Source of the DNA: an uncultured Actinomycetes bacterium
GTDB taxonomy: Bacteria; Actinomycetota; Actinomycetes; Nanopelagicales; Nanopelagicaceae
Length of the DNA stretch: 64,000 bases
Direction of reading: 5' to 3'
NCBI GenBank assembly: GCA_903836945.1
Contig: CAILSO010000010.1
Coordinates: 1-64,000 of the forward strand
The notes under the pieces were generated by a model that was not told the origin of the DNA, did not search any database, and saw only the letters and a program-made list of their open reading frames with translations. Positions 14,486 to 25,383 of this stretch are shown one piece after another (position 1 is the first letter of the stretch; the number at the start of each line of letters is the position of its first letter). A program made the translations under genes and the position numbers.

Positions 14486-15901
14486 ATGGCCAAACACCTT
14501 GAATTAAATGGAACAAATGTGATTGCCGAACATGAACGAGGTGGTTCGGTTCGCTCATTGTTCTGGCCTTGGGCAGCTGGAAATATCTCACTCCTCGCTC
14601 TTTCTTATGGCTCATTCTTTTTAGGTTTTGGGATCTCTTTTTGGCAAGCCACATTTGCTGCCGTTATAGGAACGGTCGCATCCTTTGTTTTGGTTGGAAT
14701 TAGCTCATTAGCTGGCAAGCGAGCGAATGCTCCGACTATGACTTTATCCCGCGCGGCCTTTGGAGTTAAGGGCAATTTAATTCCAGGTTTACTTTCTTAT
14801 CTTATATTTGTCGGGTGGGAAACAGTTTTAGTCTCACTTTCTACCCTTGCCACACAAACGGTTCTAAGTCGCGTAGGACATATTGATCATAATCTTTCTC
14901 GAATTATTGGATTTCTAATTTCAGCAGGTTTAACAATCTTTGCTGGCGTACTTGGATTTCAAATGATCATGAAGATCCAGCGTTGGGTGACTATTGCAAC
15001 CATTGCTCTGACAGTTGGGTACATCGCCTTAACAATGAGCAAAATAAATTGGCAGCAAGTGCATTCAATCCACTCTGGAAACCTTCAAGGATTTATGGGA
15101 GCGCTGATCTTTGGTGTCACCGGAATTGGACTTGGCTGGGTTAATTCTGCGGCTGATTACTCAAGGTATTTGCCGCGTAATTCTTCTAGTCGCGGTGTTA
15201 TTGGATGGACCGTCTTTGGTGCATCAGTAGTCCCAATTATTCTCGTTATCTACGGCGCGATGCTTGCTGGAAGTAGCAAAGATTTAAGCGGAAAGATAGC
15301 TGCTGATCCAATCGGCGCCCTGACTACTTTGCTACCTACTTGGTATTTAATTCCATTTGCCCTAGTGGCAGTGCTGGGACTAATCGGTAATGCAATTTTA
15401 GATTTGTACTCATCTGGAATCACCTTGGTATCGATCGGCCTGCCAGTAAAACGACACGTTGCCGCCGCAATTGATGGCGTGATTATGACGATCGGAACGA
15501 TTTATATTGTCTGGATAGCTGGTAATTTCTTTGTGCCATTCCAAGGCTTTCTGATTACTTTGGGAGTACCGGTAGCAGTTTGGTCGGCGATCTTTGTAGC
15601 GGATGTAATTATGCGAAAGAAAGATTATGCCGAGGCAGATTTATTTAACCCATCTGGGCGATATGGTTCGTGGAACTTCAATTCACTTGCCTTGATTGTT
15701 GTCGGTTCAATTATTGGTTGGGGATTTGTCACAAATACTTCAGCCCCTTGGCTTTCCTGGCAGGGCTACTTCCTTGGAGTTATCGGAGGCAAGGACGGGC
15801 CTTGGGCTTATGCAAATATTGGGGTAATCCTTGCTTTGGTTATTGGTTTTATTGGACATCTGCTTTTAGCTAGAAAATCAATTAAGAAGCAAGAGGCATA
15901 A
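14486..15901 (+). CDS. NCS1-family nucleobase:cation symporter
   Basis: 471 residues, about 12 membrane helices. The N-terminal PWAAGNISLLALSYGSFFLG and later MTLSRAAFGVKGNLIPGLLSYL match the purine-cytosine permease (codB/FUR) pattern. These carriers import cytosine, purines, allantoin or hydantoins with H+ or Na+; the exact substrate is not readable. The frame is open to TTG 14468, but ATG 14486 with its -10 box is preferred. A hairpin terminator follows directly at the stop codon. Confidence 0.86.
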   Translation: MAKHLELNGTNVIAEHERGGSVRSLFWPWAAGNISLLALSYGSFFLGFGISFWQATFAAVIGTVASFVLVGISSLAGKRANAPTMTLSRAAFGVKGNLIPGLLSYLIFVGWETVLVSLSTLATQTVLSRVGHIDHNLSRIIGFLISAGLTIFAGVLGFQMIMKIQRWVTIATIALTVGYIALTMSKINWQQVHSIHSGNLQGFMGALIFGVTGIGLGWVNSAADYSRYLPRNSSSRGVIGWTVFGASVVPIILVIYGAMLAGSSKDLSGKIAADPIGALTTLLPTWYLIPFALVAVLGLIGNAILDLYSSGITLVSIGLPVKRHVAAAIDGVIMTIGTIYIVWIAGNFFVPFQGFLITLGVPVAVWSAIFVADVIMRKKDYAEADLFNPSGRYGSWNFNSLALIVVGSIIGWGFVTNTSAPWLSWQGYFLGVIGGKDGPWAYANIGVILALVIGFIGHLLLARKSIKKQEA

Positions 15902-15903
15902 AA

Positions 15904-15929
15904 AAAGCCCCGCAGTTACGCGGGGCTTT
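15904..15929. terminator. Bidirectional intrinsic terminator between the NCS1 permease and the cox operon
   Basis: The hairpin AAAGCCCCGC / GCGGGGCTTT has a 10-bp stem with a six-base loop and T/A runs on both sides. It serves both converging transcripts. Confidence 0.9.
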
Positions 15930-15942
15930 AATCTTTTATCTC

Positions 15943-16539
15943 TTAGATAAATGAAGTTGTAAGTGCAACGGAAACACCTGAGATTGCAATCCAGGTGAAC
16001 CATGATGCAGCAGTACGCATACGCCATTTTTCTAGTGCCGGGTCAACATCTGCCCGACGTGCACGAATCACAATTCCAAGTGCAATGAATGCAGCTAGGA
16101 AGTAGTGGAAGACGTTTGCGCCAGCCATAAGTACCCAAGTAGATGCATATGAACCTTCAAATGCGCCCGTGTCTTTCACGATGAAAGGCATGTTAGCGAT
16201 TTGATGGATCTGGTAATAGAAACCATATGCATAAGCAAGAAGTGAGATCACGGTTAGGTTGCCGACGGTCTTCGGATTGCGTTGAGCAATCTTGAAGACA
16301 ATGGCGGCAAGTAACAATGGATAGATACTCATCCAGCCAGATGCAGCACTGAAGTGATGTCCGCCCTTAGGTATCCAGCCATTGTTGGCATTTAGATTGC
16401 GAAGGTAGAAGTAGGTAAAGATCATGCCGAAGACGAACGAACCGTCAGCCACGATCAATAGTCGAACTCCTAGACGTTCACGACGACCAATTACTTCTGG
16501 CGCATCATGATGGACGTGGAATTTTGTGTCAGATGACAT
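15943..16539 (-). CDS. ctaE: Cytochrome c oxidase subunit III
   Basis: 198 residues, five hydrophobic segments. It matches the short heme-copper oxidase subunit III family: RRERLGVRLLIVADGSFVFGMIFTYFYLR at the start and a terminal helix. It lacks the first two helices of seven-helix forms, as is common in Gram-positive oxidases. It is last in the minus-strand operon cupredoxin-ctaC-ctaD-ctaE. Its ATG overlaps the ctaD stop by one base (TAATG). Confidence 0.85.
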   Translation of the reverse strand: MSSDTKFHVHHDAPEVIGRRERLGVRLLIVADGSFVFGMIFTYFYLRNLNANNGWIPKGGHHFSAASGWMSIYPLLLAAIVFKIAQRNPKTVGNLTVISLLAYAYGFYYQIHQIANMPFIVKDTGAFEGSYASTWVLMAGANVFHYFLAAFIALGIVIRARRADVDPALEKWRMRTAASWFTWIAISGVSVALTTSFI

Positions 16540-18410
16540 TACTTAACCGCCTTTCCATATCCATATGGATCACTTGTTACTACTGGTGGAGTATCGAAGT
16601 TAACTAGTGGAACTGGATAAGGAACTGTCCATTCCAATGTCTTCGCGCCCCAAGGATTCATAGGAGCGATAATGCCGTGGCGCCATGAGTGAACAACTCC
16701 CCATAGAAGAACGATGAATCCAATTCCAACACCGTAGGCACCAATGGTGCTAACCATGTTTGAAACGTGGAAGGTATCGGCGTAATCAACTACGCGACGA
16801 GGTTGTCCTTCTGCTCCAGCGGTAAACATTCCGAGGTAGAGAACTTGGAAACCAAGTTGAATAAACCAGAATGCAACGTAGCTTGAGCGCTCGTTAAACA
16901 TCCGGCCAGTCATCTTAGGGAACCAGTAAACCAAACCAGCAACTGCGCCAGTTAGAGCCGAGCCCATCAAGGTGTAGTGGAAATGCGCAGTTACATACAT
17001 AGATCCATGTAGGTAGTTATCTGCTGGCACATCTGAAAGATAGAGACCAGTAATTCCACCGACCAACATATTCCAAAGGAATGCGTAAACGCAGAGCATT
17101 GGCATCTTGAGCCAAGGCTTTCCATTCCAAAGGGTTCCAAGAATTACTAGGAAGATCAGACCAGTTGGGATTGAGATCATTTCAGTCGTGACCATGAAAG
17201 GTCCGTTAAGCATTGGCATCCAACCAGACATGTACATATGGTGGGCCCAAACTAGAACTGAGAGACCAGCAATTCCTGCAAAGCCGACAATTGCTGAGGT
17301 GTAAGAGAACAGAGGTTTTCTTACGAAGACCGGAACAATTTCCATAAGGATTGCAACACCTGGAATCAGGATTACATAAACCTCAGGGTGTCCCATGATC
17401 CAGAAGAGGTGGGCATATAGCCAACCACTTCCACCGAAGTTGGCATCAAAGAAACTGGTCATGAAAGTTCTGTCGAGTGCTGTTTGAATCATTGCCAACA
17501 TGAAGGTTGGGAATGCAGGAACAGCAAGTGCTACAGAAATTGTTGCGCCAATTACGAAGATTGGAACCCGGTTCCAAGACATTCCCTTAGCGCGCATTGC
17601 AACAACAGTTGCGGTGATATTTGCACCAGCGACTGCGGTTGAAAATGCAAAGATGATGATGGTTGCAAGGAAGGCGTTCATTCCTGGACCAGCCTGGATG
17701 CTTAGAGGTGCGTAAGCGGTCCAACCGGTTGGAATTCCACCCAAGAACCAAGCAGAACATAGGACTGGAATCGCGGTAAATAGAACCCACCAAGAAAGTG
17801 CATTAAGTCTTGGGAAGGCCATATCGGCTGCGCCAATCATGATCGGCATGATGAAGTTACCAAAAGGACCGGTTGCAACGATGATCATCGCAATGATCAT
17901 TGTGATTCCATGAAGTCCAACTAGTGAGTTGTAGACAGATGCGGTGATGAAGTGACCACCTGGCATTGCCAAGTTGGTACGAATCATCATTGCCATGGTT
18001 CCGCCAACTGCCAACATGGTAATTACACCCACGAGATATTGGATTCCGACAACTTTGTGGTCGGTGCAATATTTAAAGTAGCGCTTAATGCCTTGGCCAT
18101 CGCCAGCTAAGTAAAGCTGCTCTTCAGCAGTTAGATCTTTACCGATCAACCAACGCCAAGGTCCAATGAAGGCACCGATTCCAACTAGGAAACCAACGCT
18201 CCACATAAGCATTGAGGCAAGAAGTGTGCGGTTGTAATGCTGGAAGTTAACCGTTGCATCATCAGATGAATTGTTATTAAGTAAGTAATAAGTACCGAGT
18301 GCAAAGATGATTCCGACAACGAGACCGGTACCAGCATTTAACTTAGTGATAAGTGACTTACTTGGATTAGGGATCGGACGCGAGCTAACCCGATTATCTA
18401 ATGTGGTCAT
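16539..18410 (-). CDS. ctaD: Cytochrome c oxidase subunit I
   Basis: 623 residues from ATG 18410, which overlaps the ctaC stop (ATGA) and follows aaggagg. All metal ligands are visible: the low-spin heme His in VGLHGITM, the CuB/Tyr-His motif GHPEVYVILIPG, the CuB pair in WAHHMYMSG, and the high-/low-spin heme His pair in TAHFHYTLMG. The Glu of HPEVY, the proton-channel residue of A-type oxidases, is present. This is the terminal, proton-pumping oxidase core. The frame continues ten codons further upstream but would run into ctaC. Confidence 0.95.
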   Translation of the reverse strand: MTTLDNRVSSRPIPNPSKSLITKLNAGTGLVVGIIFALGTYYLLNNNSSDDATVNFQHYNRTLLASMLMWSVGFLVGIGAFIGPWRWLIGKDLTAEEQLYLAGDGQGIKRYFKYCTDHKVVGIQYLVGVITMLAVGGTMAMMIRTNLAMPGGHFITASVYNSLVGLHGITMIIAMIIVATGPFGNFIMPIMIGAADMAFPRLNALSWWVLFTAIPVLCSAWFLGGIPTGWTAYAPLSIQAGPGMNAFLATIIIFAFSTAVAGANITATVVAMRAKGMSWNRVPIFVIGATISVALAVPAFPTFMLAMIQTALDRTFMTSFFDANFGGSGWLYAHLFWIMGHPEVYVILIPGVAILMEIVPVFVRKPLFSYTSAIVGFAGIAGLSVLVWAHHMYMSGWMPMLNGPFMVTTEMISIPTGLIFLVILGTLWNGKPWLKMPMLCVYAFLWNMLVGGITGLYLSDVPADNYLHGSMYVTAHFHYTLMGSALTGAVAGLVYWFPKMTGRMFNERSSYVAFWFIQLGFQVLYLGMFTAGAEGQPRRVVDYADTFHVSNMVSTIGAYGVGIGFIVLLWGVVHSWRHGIIAPMNPWGAKTLEWTVPYPVPLVNFDTPPVVTSDPYGYGKAVK

Positions 18411-19198
18411 GCTGTGTGTCCTCCTTGTGCAGTTACCCAATTATTGAAATCAGCCGTGGTTACAACCGCGCCATTGGTCTCCATGTAAGCATGGTAGAGA
18501 CCGCAAAGTTCGGCGCACTTAACATCGAAGGCGCCTAACTTATTTGGCTTGGTTTGAACAGTTGTAGTTTGGTATCGATTTGCATCTGCCTTAACACCCA
18601 ACTGGACTGGCCAGAATGAGTGGTTAACATCTTCCGAAATAATCTTGAAGATAACCGGCTTATTGATTGGCAGCATTAGCTCGTTAGAAGTGACACCCTG
18701 TGCTGGGTAATTAAAGGACCAGACCCATTGGGATCCGGTTACTTCAACAACCATCGCATTTGGTGCATCTTTAGTTGCAGCTTCTGCCGAAGAGTTAAGT
18801 TCGATTAAGCCATAAAGAATTGCCACTAAGGCAAGTAGTGAAGACATAACTCCGAAGAGCGAAATTCCCAGACGATTAGTCCGAGTTGCCGGACCATCTT
18901 CTGGAGGAGTATCGCCACGATGGCCATGTCGGAAGGTGTAGGTGGCCATACTTAAAACAAAGCCACAAACAGGCGCCGAGATCCAAGTGAAGATAACCAT
19001 TAAACGTTCAATGGCGCGCATATCTGTACTCATCATGGTTGGCATCCACTTTGTGTAAAACTTGCCACCTAGGATGACGAAGCCGGTTGTGTAAAAAACC
19101 GCCCAGCCAAGGGTTTCAAGAACATCTTTGCGCTTTAGGAATTTAGTAAAACGTTCTCCCGGAGTTGGATTTAATTCAGGTGCGTTGTGATCACTCAT
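18407..19198 (-). CDS. ctaC: Cytochrome c oxidase subunit II
   Basis: 263 residues. Membrane helices lie at about 32-50, 67-87 and 108-130, then a periplasmic cupredoxin domain. The CuA site is complete: VNHSFW gives the first His, and CAELCGLYHAYM gives two Cys, His and Met. It is therefore a cytochrome-c rather than quinol oxidase subunit. The N-terminus is soluble rather than a cleavable signal. It overlaps both neighbours in the operon by four bases, so subunits II, I and III and the cupredoxin are made together. Confidence 0.93.
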   Translation of the reverse strand: MSDHNAPELNPTPGERFTKFLKRKDVLETLGWAVFYTTGFVILGGKFYTKWMPTMMSTDMRAIERLMVIFTWISAPVCGFVLSMATYTFRHGHRGDTPPEDGPATRTNRLGISLFGVMSSLLALVAILYGLIELNSSAEAATKDAPNAMVVEVTGSQWVWSFNYPAQGVTSNELMLPINKPVIFKIISEDVNHSFWPVQLGVKADANRYQTTTVQTKPNKLGAFDVKCAELCGLYHAYMETNGAVVTTADFNNWVTAQGGHTA

Positions 19199-19938
19199 GC
19201 GACAGTTACCTTTCCTGACATGTATCCATAAGTTGACATCACGCCACCGAACTTACGGTAGGTGCCATCGCCACATGGGTATTCGCAGTTCCAGACGTAA
19301 TCGCCTTTGCTGCCGGTTAAGAATGAGAATGTAACTGTGTGACCAGCATTCCTTGTTTCAGCATCCTTCGTTGGAATTGGATCGCCATTGTCCTTAGCTT
19401 CAACTTTAGGAAGCGGAACATTTATAAATAGTGGATCCTGAGTTCTAGTTGGCAAGCCGTGAAGTGTGAAGGTGTGCTGAACTTGGTCTGATGGAATTGA
19501 TGTCTGGGCAACACCATCAAATGTTGCAGTGCCTCCAACAGTTCCGACTACCTTGCCAAAGTAAGGGTTATTTAATTCTTCACCGCTGTCATAGACGTGA
19601 ATTGTCATTGTTATATAAGTATGTGCTGGAAGGACAACATGTGTGCTTGGACCATATTGTGGATAGCCGGTCTGCTTATTTACTTTGGCAGCGGCCGAAC
19701 CATCCTTAAGCGCTGTTTCACCATCAGGGTAAACACCCATGGTGACGGCAGCTTTCGGATAACTCATTCCATTAACACTGATCGAATCAGCAGACTTTGT
19801 TGCGTAGATTTTTCCTTGGGGATCACCACTCACTGAGTGAAGTGTTAATCCGACAGTCGCAACGACTGCTACTCCAAGTAGAGTTCCAACTAAAGCGCTG
19901 GCAACTCTCTTAGAGGCAGTCATATTTGAACTTGCCAT
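19195..19938 (-). CDS. Membrane-anchored cupredoxin-like protein of the oxidase operon
   Basis: 247 residues with one N-terminal membrane segment (about 12-34) and an extracytoplasmic beta-rich domain. Candidate copper ligands are His in VQHTFTLHGLP and, near the C-terminus, WNCEYPCGDG with Met residues further on (GGVM, YGYM). The CxxxC spacing equals that of CuA, but the His three residues after the second Cys is missing, so a standard CuA centre is not formed. It is the first gene of the operon, overlapping ctaC by ATGA, with a gggaagg ribosome site. It may be a dedicated electron donor or copper chaperone for the oxidase. Confidence 0.7.
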   Translation of the reverse strand: MASSNMTASKRVASALVGTLLGVAVVATVGLTLHSVSGDPQGKIYATKSADSISVNGMSYPKAAVTMGVYPDGETALKDGSAAAKVNKQTGYPQYGPSTHVVLPAHTYITMTIHVYDSGEELNNPYFGKVVGTVGGTATFDGVAQTSIPSDQVQHTFTLHGLPTRTQDPLFINVPLPKVEAKDNGDPIPTKDAETRNAGHTVTFSFLTGSKGDYVWNCEYPCGDGTYRKFGGVMSTYGYMSGKVTVA

Positions 19939-20082
19939 TTATGATGCCTTCCCTGTTTCTGTTGTATGTCCGGATTTAATCGGCAATGCAAAAAGATTGC
20001 ATTCTGATGTGGTTTGGGTAACAACCATTGCTACAGGGTACGCTTATTTACAGGAAATTCACACACTTTTGGGGGGTCAATC

Positions 20083-20874
20083 TTGAGGCTAAACCCAGCT
20101 TGGGATCTGGCCTTTCTGGCGCTGCTTTCGAGTCTGGCGGGTTGGTACTTCTTTGAAAACTGGGTGAGTCAAGTGGTTTCTAGGGGGCGACAAATCCTCT
20201 TCTACCTCGGCATAAGTCTGGCTCTTATTTTATTGGTTGGCCCGATTCCACATTTGGCCGTTCGTAACTTCACCTTCCATATGGTTCAGCACGTTGGGCT
20301 GATGATGCTGATTGCCCCGCTGCTGGTTCTGGGCTCACCGATCGAATTAGCGCTCGCCTCAAAGAGTCCCAAGGTCTCAGGATTAGTGCGCGGCCTAGGT
20401 CGAAACCTATTACTTCGTCAATTATTTCGCCCAGAAGTTGGCTTTGGCATTTTTCTGGCAACTTTAATCGCAACCCACTTTTCACCACTAGCCGATGCCG
20501 GCATGACCAATAGCAATATCCATGTCCTTGAATTATTTATGTTCTTAATCGGTGGCTTTATTTATTATTACCCAGTTCTAAAAGGCAACCCAACGCCTTT
20601 CCAAGTTCCTTATTTTGCTCGGGTTCTTTCGCTCTTTGCGATGATGCTCCCAGAAACAATGACCGGATTCTTTTTATATTCTGGAAATAAACTTTTACAT
20701 GCAATCCCGACGCAAATGTCAAACATGAAGGGGATGTCAGAACAACACTCAGGTGGCGCAATAATGTGGGCCATGGGAATGCTGATTGATGCCATTTGGA
20801 TTGCATCGGCAGTAAATGATTGGATTCAAAATGAGAAGGCAGTTAGCGAAGGATTAGATCAACATGAGCACTAA
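20083..20874 (+). CDS. ctaG: CtaG-type cytochrome c oxidase assembly protein
   Basis: About 263 residues from TTG 20083, preceded by ggggggt; the frame is open to 20014 but the upstream residues look unlike protein. Seven or so membrane helices. Family motifs include HMVQHVGLMMLIAPLLVLGSP near residue 65, the HVLELFMFLIGGFIYYYP region, and LLPETMTGFFLY. Caa3-type CtaG is needed for CuB insertion into heme-copper oxidases. It diverges from the oxidase operon across a shared 144-base region, which supports the role. Confidence 0.85.
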   Translation: MRLNPAWDLAFLALLSSLAGWYFFENWVSQVVSRGRQILFYLGISLALILLVGPIPHLAVRNFTFHMVQHVGLMMLIAPLLVLGSPIELALASKSPKVSGLVRGLGRNLLLRQLFRPEVGFGIFLATLIATHFSPLADAGMTNSNIHVLELFMFLIGGFIYYYPVLKGNPTPFQVPYFARVLSLFAMMLPETMTGFFLYSGNKLLHAIPTQMSNMKGMSEQHSGGAIMWAMGMLIDAIWIASAVNDWIQNEKAVSEGLDQHEH

Positions 20875-21097
20875 AGAAGTCGATCCAAAAAGAAAGTGGT
20901 TACTGATCTTTATTCCCGTATGCCTAGTCATGGGAGTTCTTGAATTCTTTCGTGGCCTATCTGGAAATTCGCGGAGTTGGCTCTACGTCTTTGAGTGGCC
21001 ATTCTTTGGCTTGTTTATTTATTACATGTATTGGAAGTTAGGGCAACCACAACCAGATTGGGATGAAAGTGATGATCCCAAACGCGAAATCGATTGA
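20864..21097 (+). CDS. Small membrane protein coupled to ctaG
   Basis: 77 residues, two hydrophobic segments (about 12-27 and 41-58) and an acidic C-terminus (DWDESDDPKREID). Its ATG lies inside the end of ctaG (11-base overlap). The family is unknown to me; position suggests an oxidase assembly or accessory role. It ends seven bases before the convergent guaB1 stop. Confidence 0.7.
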   Translation: MSTKEVDPKRKWLLIFIPVCLVMGVLEFFRGLSGNSRSWLYVFEWPFFGLFIYYMYWKLGQPQPDWDESDDPKREID

Positions 21098-21104
21098 TTA
21101 AAAA

Positions 21105-22549
<1,445 letters not shown>

Positions 22550-22566
22550 CCCCTAACCCTGACCGA

Positions 22567-22572
22567 TAACCT
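22567..22572 (+). promoter_or_regulatory. -10-like box of a leaderless start (esterase-like gene)
   Basis: TAACCT lies exactly six bases before ATG 22579. Confidence 0.55.
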
Positions 22573-22578
22573 AAGCGC

Positions 22579-23703
22579 ATGTTTGGCATCGTGGGTGGGG
22601 GCACAGAATTCCTGCTTTGGACTGCCACTTTAGGGGCGCTCGTCGCGACCGTCTTTCATTGGCATAGAGTCTGCGTTCACAATTTCCGAAATATTTTCAT
22701 TAGAGTTTCAGCAATTTTCCTGATTCAATTTCTATTCGTTGCCTCACTAGGAGTCGAATTAAATAAGTTTGGAAATTTTTACTCATCTTGGAGCGATCTA
22801 CTTGGGCTTAATAATGATTTATCCAAAGTTGCAATAAGCCCGCAATCATTAGCCACGATCTCAGCTAATGATGTTATGAGCGCAAAACGAACTCCTGGCG
22901 GAAGTTTAATTTTTCGTGAAATAATCACGGGTTCGGCCTCAAATATCTCTAATCATGTTTATGTTGTTGCATCGCCAAGCATTAGCAAAATTTTAGAAAA
23001 TAGCGTCTCCCCCCAACTACCTACCAATTACCAAGTAGTTGAACTCTTTCCGGGTTATCCCGGTGTTCCTGAAACTTGGATCGGCACTCTGCACGGAATC
23101 GAAACTATGGAGAACTTAGAAATAGCTGGCAAGATTCCACCGACAATTGCAATTATTCCATCGATCAATGTTGTGCGAGGTCTTGATACTGAATGCCTAA
23201 ATATTCCAGGAACATCCCAGGTCGAAACTTGGCTGACTACCGATATGCGAATTTTTGCCCAGAAATTTATTGGATTAGATGATCGCAAGTGGTCGACCTT
23301 TGGTTTTTCAACGGGAGGTTGGTGCGCTGCCGAGTTAGCAATTCGCCATACAGACATCTACCAGCATGCGATCTCACTTGCCGGATATTTCTCCCCGAGT
23401 TTTTCGGCGGGAGTAAATAAGCGCGAACGCAATGTCTTGATGGGCGATTACGATCTTGCAAAAATTGTTAAAGGCCAAGCGACAAATCCTGATTTACTGA
23501 TTATGTATTCCAAGAGCGATAAATTCTCATTTAGCTCGATGAATAAATTTATCGCTGGAGTAGGCACTTCAATTCCAATAAAATTAGTGGAGATTCCTCA
23601 CGGTGGTCACAATATTAAAATCTGGCAACCATTTGTGCAGACTGGATTTAATTGGCTGGCGCAATTAAGTGCGCCAAAAACAGTGGAGAATAAAGGTAAT
23701 TGA
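22579..23703 (+). CDS. Membrane-anchored esterase D/mycolyltransferase-like alpha/beta hydrolase
   Basis: 374 residues. Two N-terminal hydrophobic segments (about 10-27 and 38-58) anchor an extracytoplasmic alpha/beta-hydrolase domain. The nucleophile elbow FGFSTGGWCAAELA carries the Ser, an acidic residue likely follows near LLIMYSKSDKF, and the His is in IPHGGHN. The build (PGYPGVPETW, then lid and elbow) resembles the esterase-D/antigen-85 group. The substrate is unknown; envelope lipids or esters are possible. It ends one base before the convergent lysyltransferase-like gene. Confidence 0.72.
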   Translation: MFGIVGGGTEFLLWTATLGALVATVFHWHRVCVHNFRNIFIRVSAIFLIQFLFVASLGVELNKFGNFYSSWSDLLGLNNDLSKVAISPQSLATISANDVMSAKRTPGGSLIFREIITGSASNISNHVYVVASPSISKILENSVSPQLPTNYQVVELFPGYPGVPETWIGTLHGIETMENLEIAGKIPPTIAIIPSINVVRGLDTECLNIPGTSQVETWLTTDMRIFAQKFIGLDDRKWSTFGFSTGGWCAAELAIRHTDIYQHAISLAGYFSPSFSAGVNKRERNVLMGDYDLAKIVKGQATNPDLLIMYSKSDKFSFSSMNKFIAGVGTSIPIKLVEIPHGGHNIKIWQPFVQTGFNWLAQLSAPKTVENKGN

Positions 23704-25383
23704 CTAGACCGAGTGTGATCTAAATCCGGAGATAAATTTCTCCGCGCGCAAGGCCGCCCAGCCAACTTTCGGTAGCTCGCTCGCTTTTGGATAAATAACG
23801 TAACGGGTCTGCCACTCTGGCTGAAACTTTGCATTAAATCGGTACAAAGATTCAACTTGAAACCAATTTGAAAAGAAGCGAATTAGATTTCTAGTTCCGC
23901 GAGTAATTGGGCCAGCACTGATTTTGTCAGCTCTCTCGAAGAGCGATCTAAAGGCAGCAAAGTTGAGAGAGATATGAGTGATGCCGCCTTCTTTGGCATA
24001 CTCGACAGTTTCAGCAATGATCAATTCATTTAAACCAGGATCAGTCCCACGTTCACGTTGCATGCGATCAAGTGAGACACGGTGATCACCCCATGGAACA
24101 AAATAGAGAAATCCTTTGATTTGCCCTTCAAGTTCGGCAATCGTGATCAAACAATTTGCATCGCGTGCTTCAGCAAATCGATCCATCGACATTGAGAAAC
24201 CGCGCTCGGAGACGCCATAACGCCATTCCTTTGCAAGTTTACGAAGTTTTGAAATTTCCTCAGTGCTTAACTCACTAATACGCGCAGTCCGAGTGGTGTA
24301 ACCCTTGCGACGAATTCGATTGACCATCTGGCGAACATTTGCCATTGGGCGACCTTCAAGTGTGAAATCTGTAACTTTAATTACTGCTTCATCGCCAATA
24401 TCTATCGCCAACATATCGGCGCGCTCTACCCAGACTTCGCCACCGATATCACTTGCTCCCATAACAGCAGGAGTCCACGCATGCTCTTTTGCAATTGTTA
24501 GGAAGTTATCGATTGCCTCACGCCAGAGTGAATACTCACCAAAAGGATCACCACTCGCGAGCATCACACCGCCTTGCACTCGATAAGCGATTCCGGCTTT
24601 GCGATTATCAGACCAAACAACACTCTTATCTGCTCTAGTTGCAAAGTAGCCAAGGGAATCTTGATCTTGATCATGATTAATTAACGAAAATACTTGTTCC
24701 AGATCTTCATTCGACATTTTAGGTATCGGTGCCACACGTCTAAAGAAGAGCCAAACTGGGACTATTAAAGTGAAGAGACCCATAGTCAGTAGTGCAATAT
24801 CAACCGTGTTTGAGACTCGTTCGGAGGTGAATTCAACCGGACCAGTTACTCCGATCATTCCTTCTACAACCGTTAGAAGAATATTCTTTATCGAAGGATT
24901 TCCAACTAAATCTTTACTGTGACGGAAATGAATCATGAAAGTGCCAGAAACTATTACTAAAGAAACGCCAATTAATAGCGCCCTTACAGGTGCAAACTTA
25001 GTTGTTGGGTCTGAGACAGCATAAAATTCGTTTCGACAAAAGATAAGTAAAATTAAAAGTCCGGCAGATATTAATATCTGAATTGGATGCCGATGGATTC
25101 TAAAGGCATCAGAAATAACATTTAAAGCTAATGCGGCGATAGCAAAGTTTTTTGCTCTAGATTTCCGGCGCTTTAGGCCGCGTGCCACAATAATTAAAAG
25201 GATTCCGGTAAATACCGCGGTAGAAAAGGCGGTTGCATTAATCAATACGGGTACGTAATGGTCCAACTTATTTGCTTGAGGTCGAAACTTTCTAATCACA
25301 TTTGCCAAAATATTAAATATGCCAAATAGATAGGCAGCGCGTCCAAAGAAAGTCGGAGCAGAATTTGCAATTTTATTAATCAT
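23704..25383 (-). CDS. MprF/LysX-like aminoacyl-phosphatidylglycerol transferase (DUF2156)
   Basis: 559 residues. The N-terminal 230 residues hold about six membrane helices. The C-terminal part is a DUF2156 (GNAT-like) domain: SLGYFATRADKSVVWS, MLASGDPFGEYSLW, and the terminal RFNAKFQPEWQTRYVIYP. Such proteins transfer Lys or another amino acid from aminoacyl-tRNA to phosphatidylglycerol, changing surface charge. It is last in a three-gene operon with a deacetylase and a beta-propeller, joined by ATGA overlaps. There is no lysyl-tRNA synthetase fusion as in mycobacterial LysX. Confidence 0.8.
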   Translation of the reverse strand: MINKIANSAPTFFGRAAYLFGIFNILANVIRKFRPQANKLDHYVPVLINATAFSTAVFTGILLIIVARGLKRRKSRAKNFAIAALALNVISDAFRIHRHPIQILISAGLLILLIFCRNEFYAVSDPTTKFAPVRALLIGVSLVIVSGTFMIHFRHSKDLVGNPSIKNILLTVVEGMIGVTGPVEFTSERVSNTVDIALLTMGLFTLIVPVWLFFRRVAPIPKMSNEDLEQVFSLINHDQDQDSLGYFATRADKSVVWSDNRKAGIAYRVQGGVMLASGDPFGEYSLWREAIDNFLTIAKEHAWTPAVMGASDIGGEVWVERADMLAIDIGDEAVIKVTDFTLEGRPMANVRQMVNRIRRKGYTTRTARISELSTEEISKLRKLAKEWRYGVSERGFSMSMDRFAEARDANCLITIAELEGQIKGFLYFVPWGDHRVSLDRMQRERGTDPGLNELIIAETVEYAKEGGITHISLNFAAFRSLFERADKISAGPITRGTRNLIRFFSNWFQVESLYRFNAKFQPEWQTRYVIYPKASELPKVGWAALRAEKFISGFRSHSV

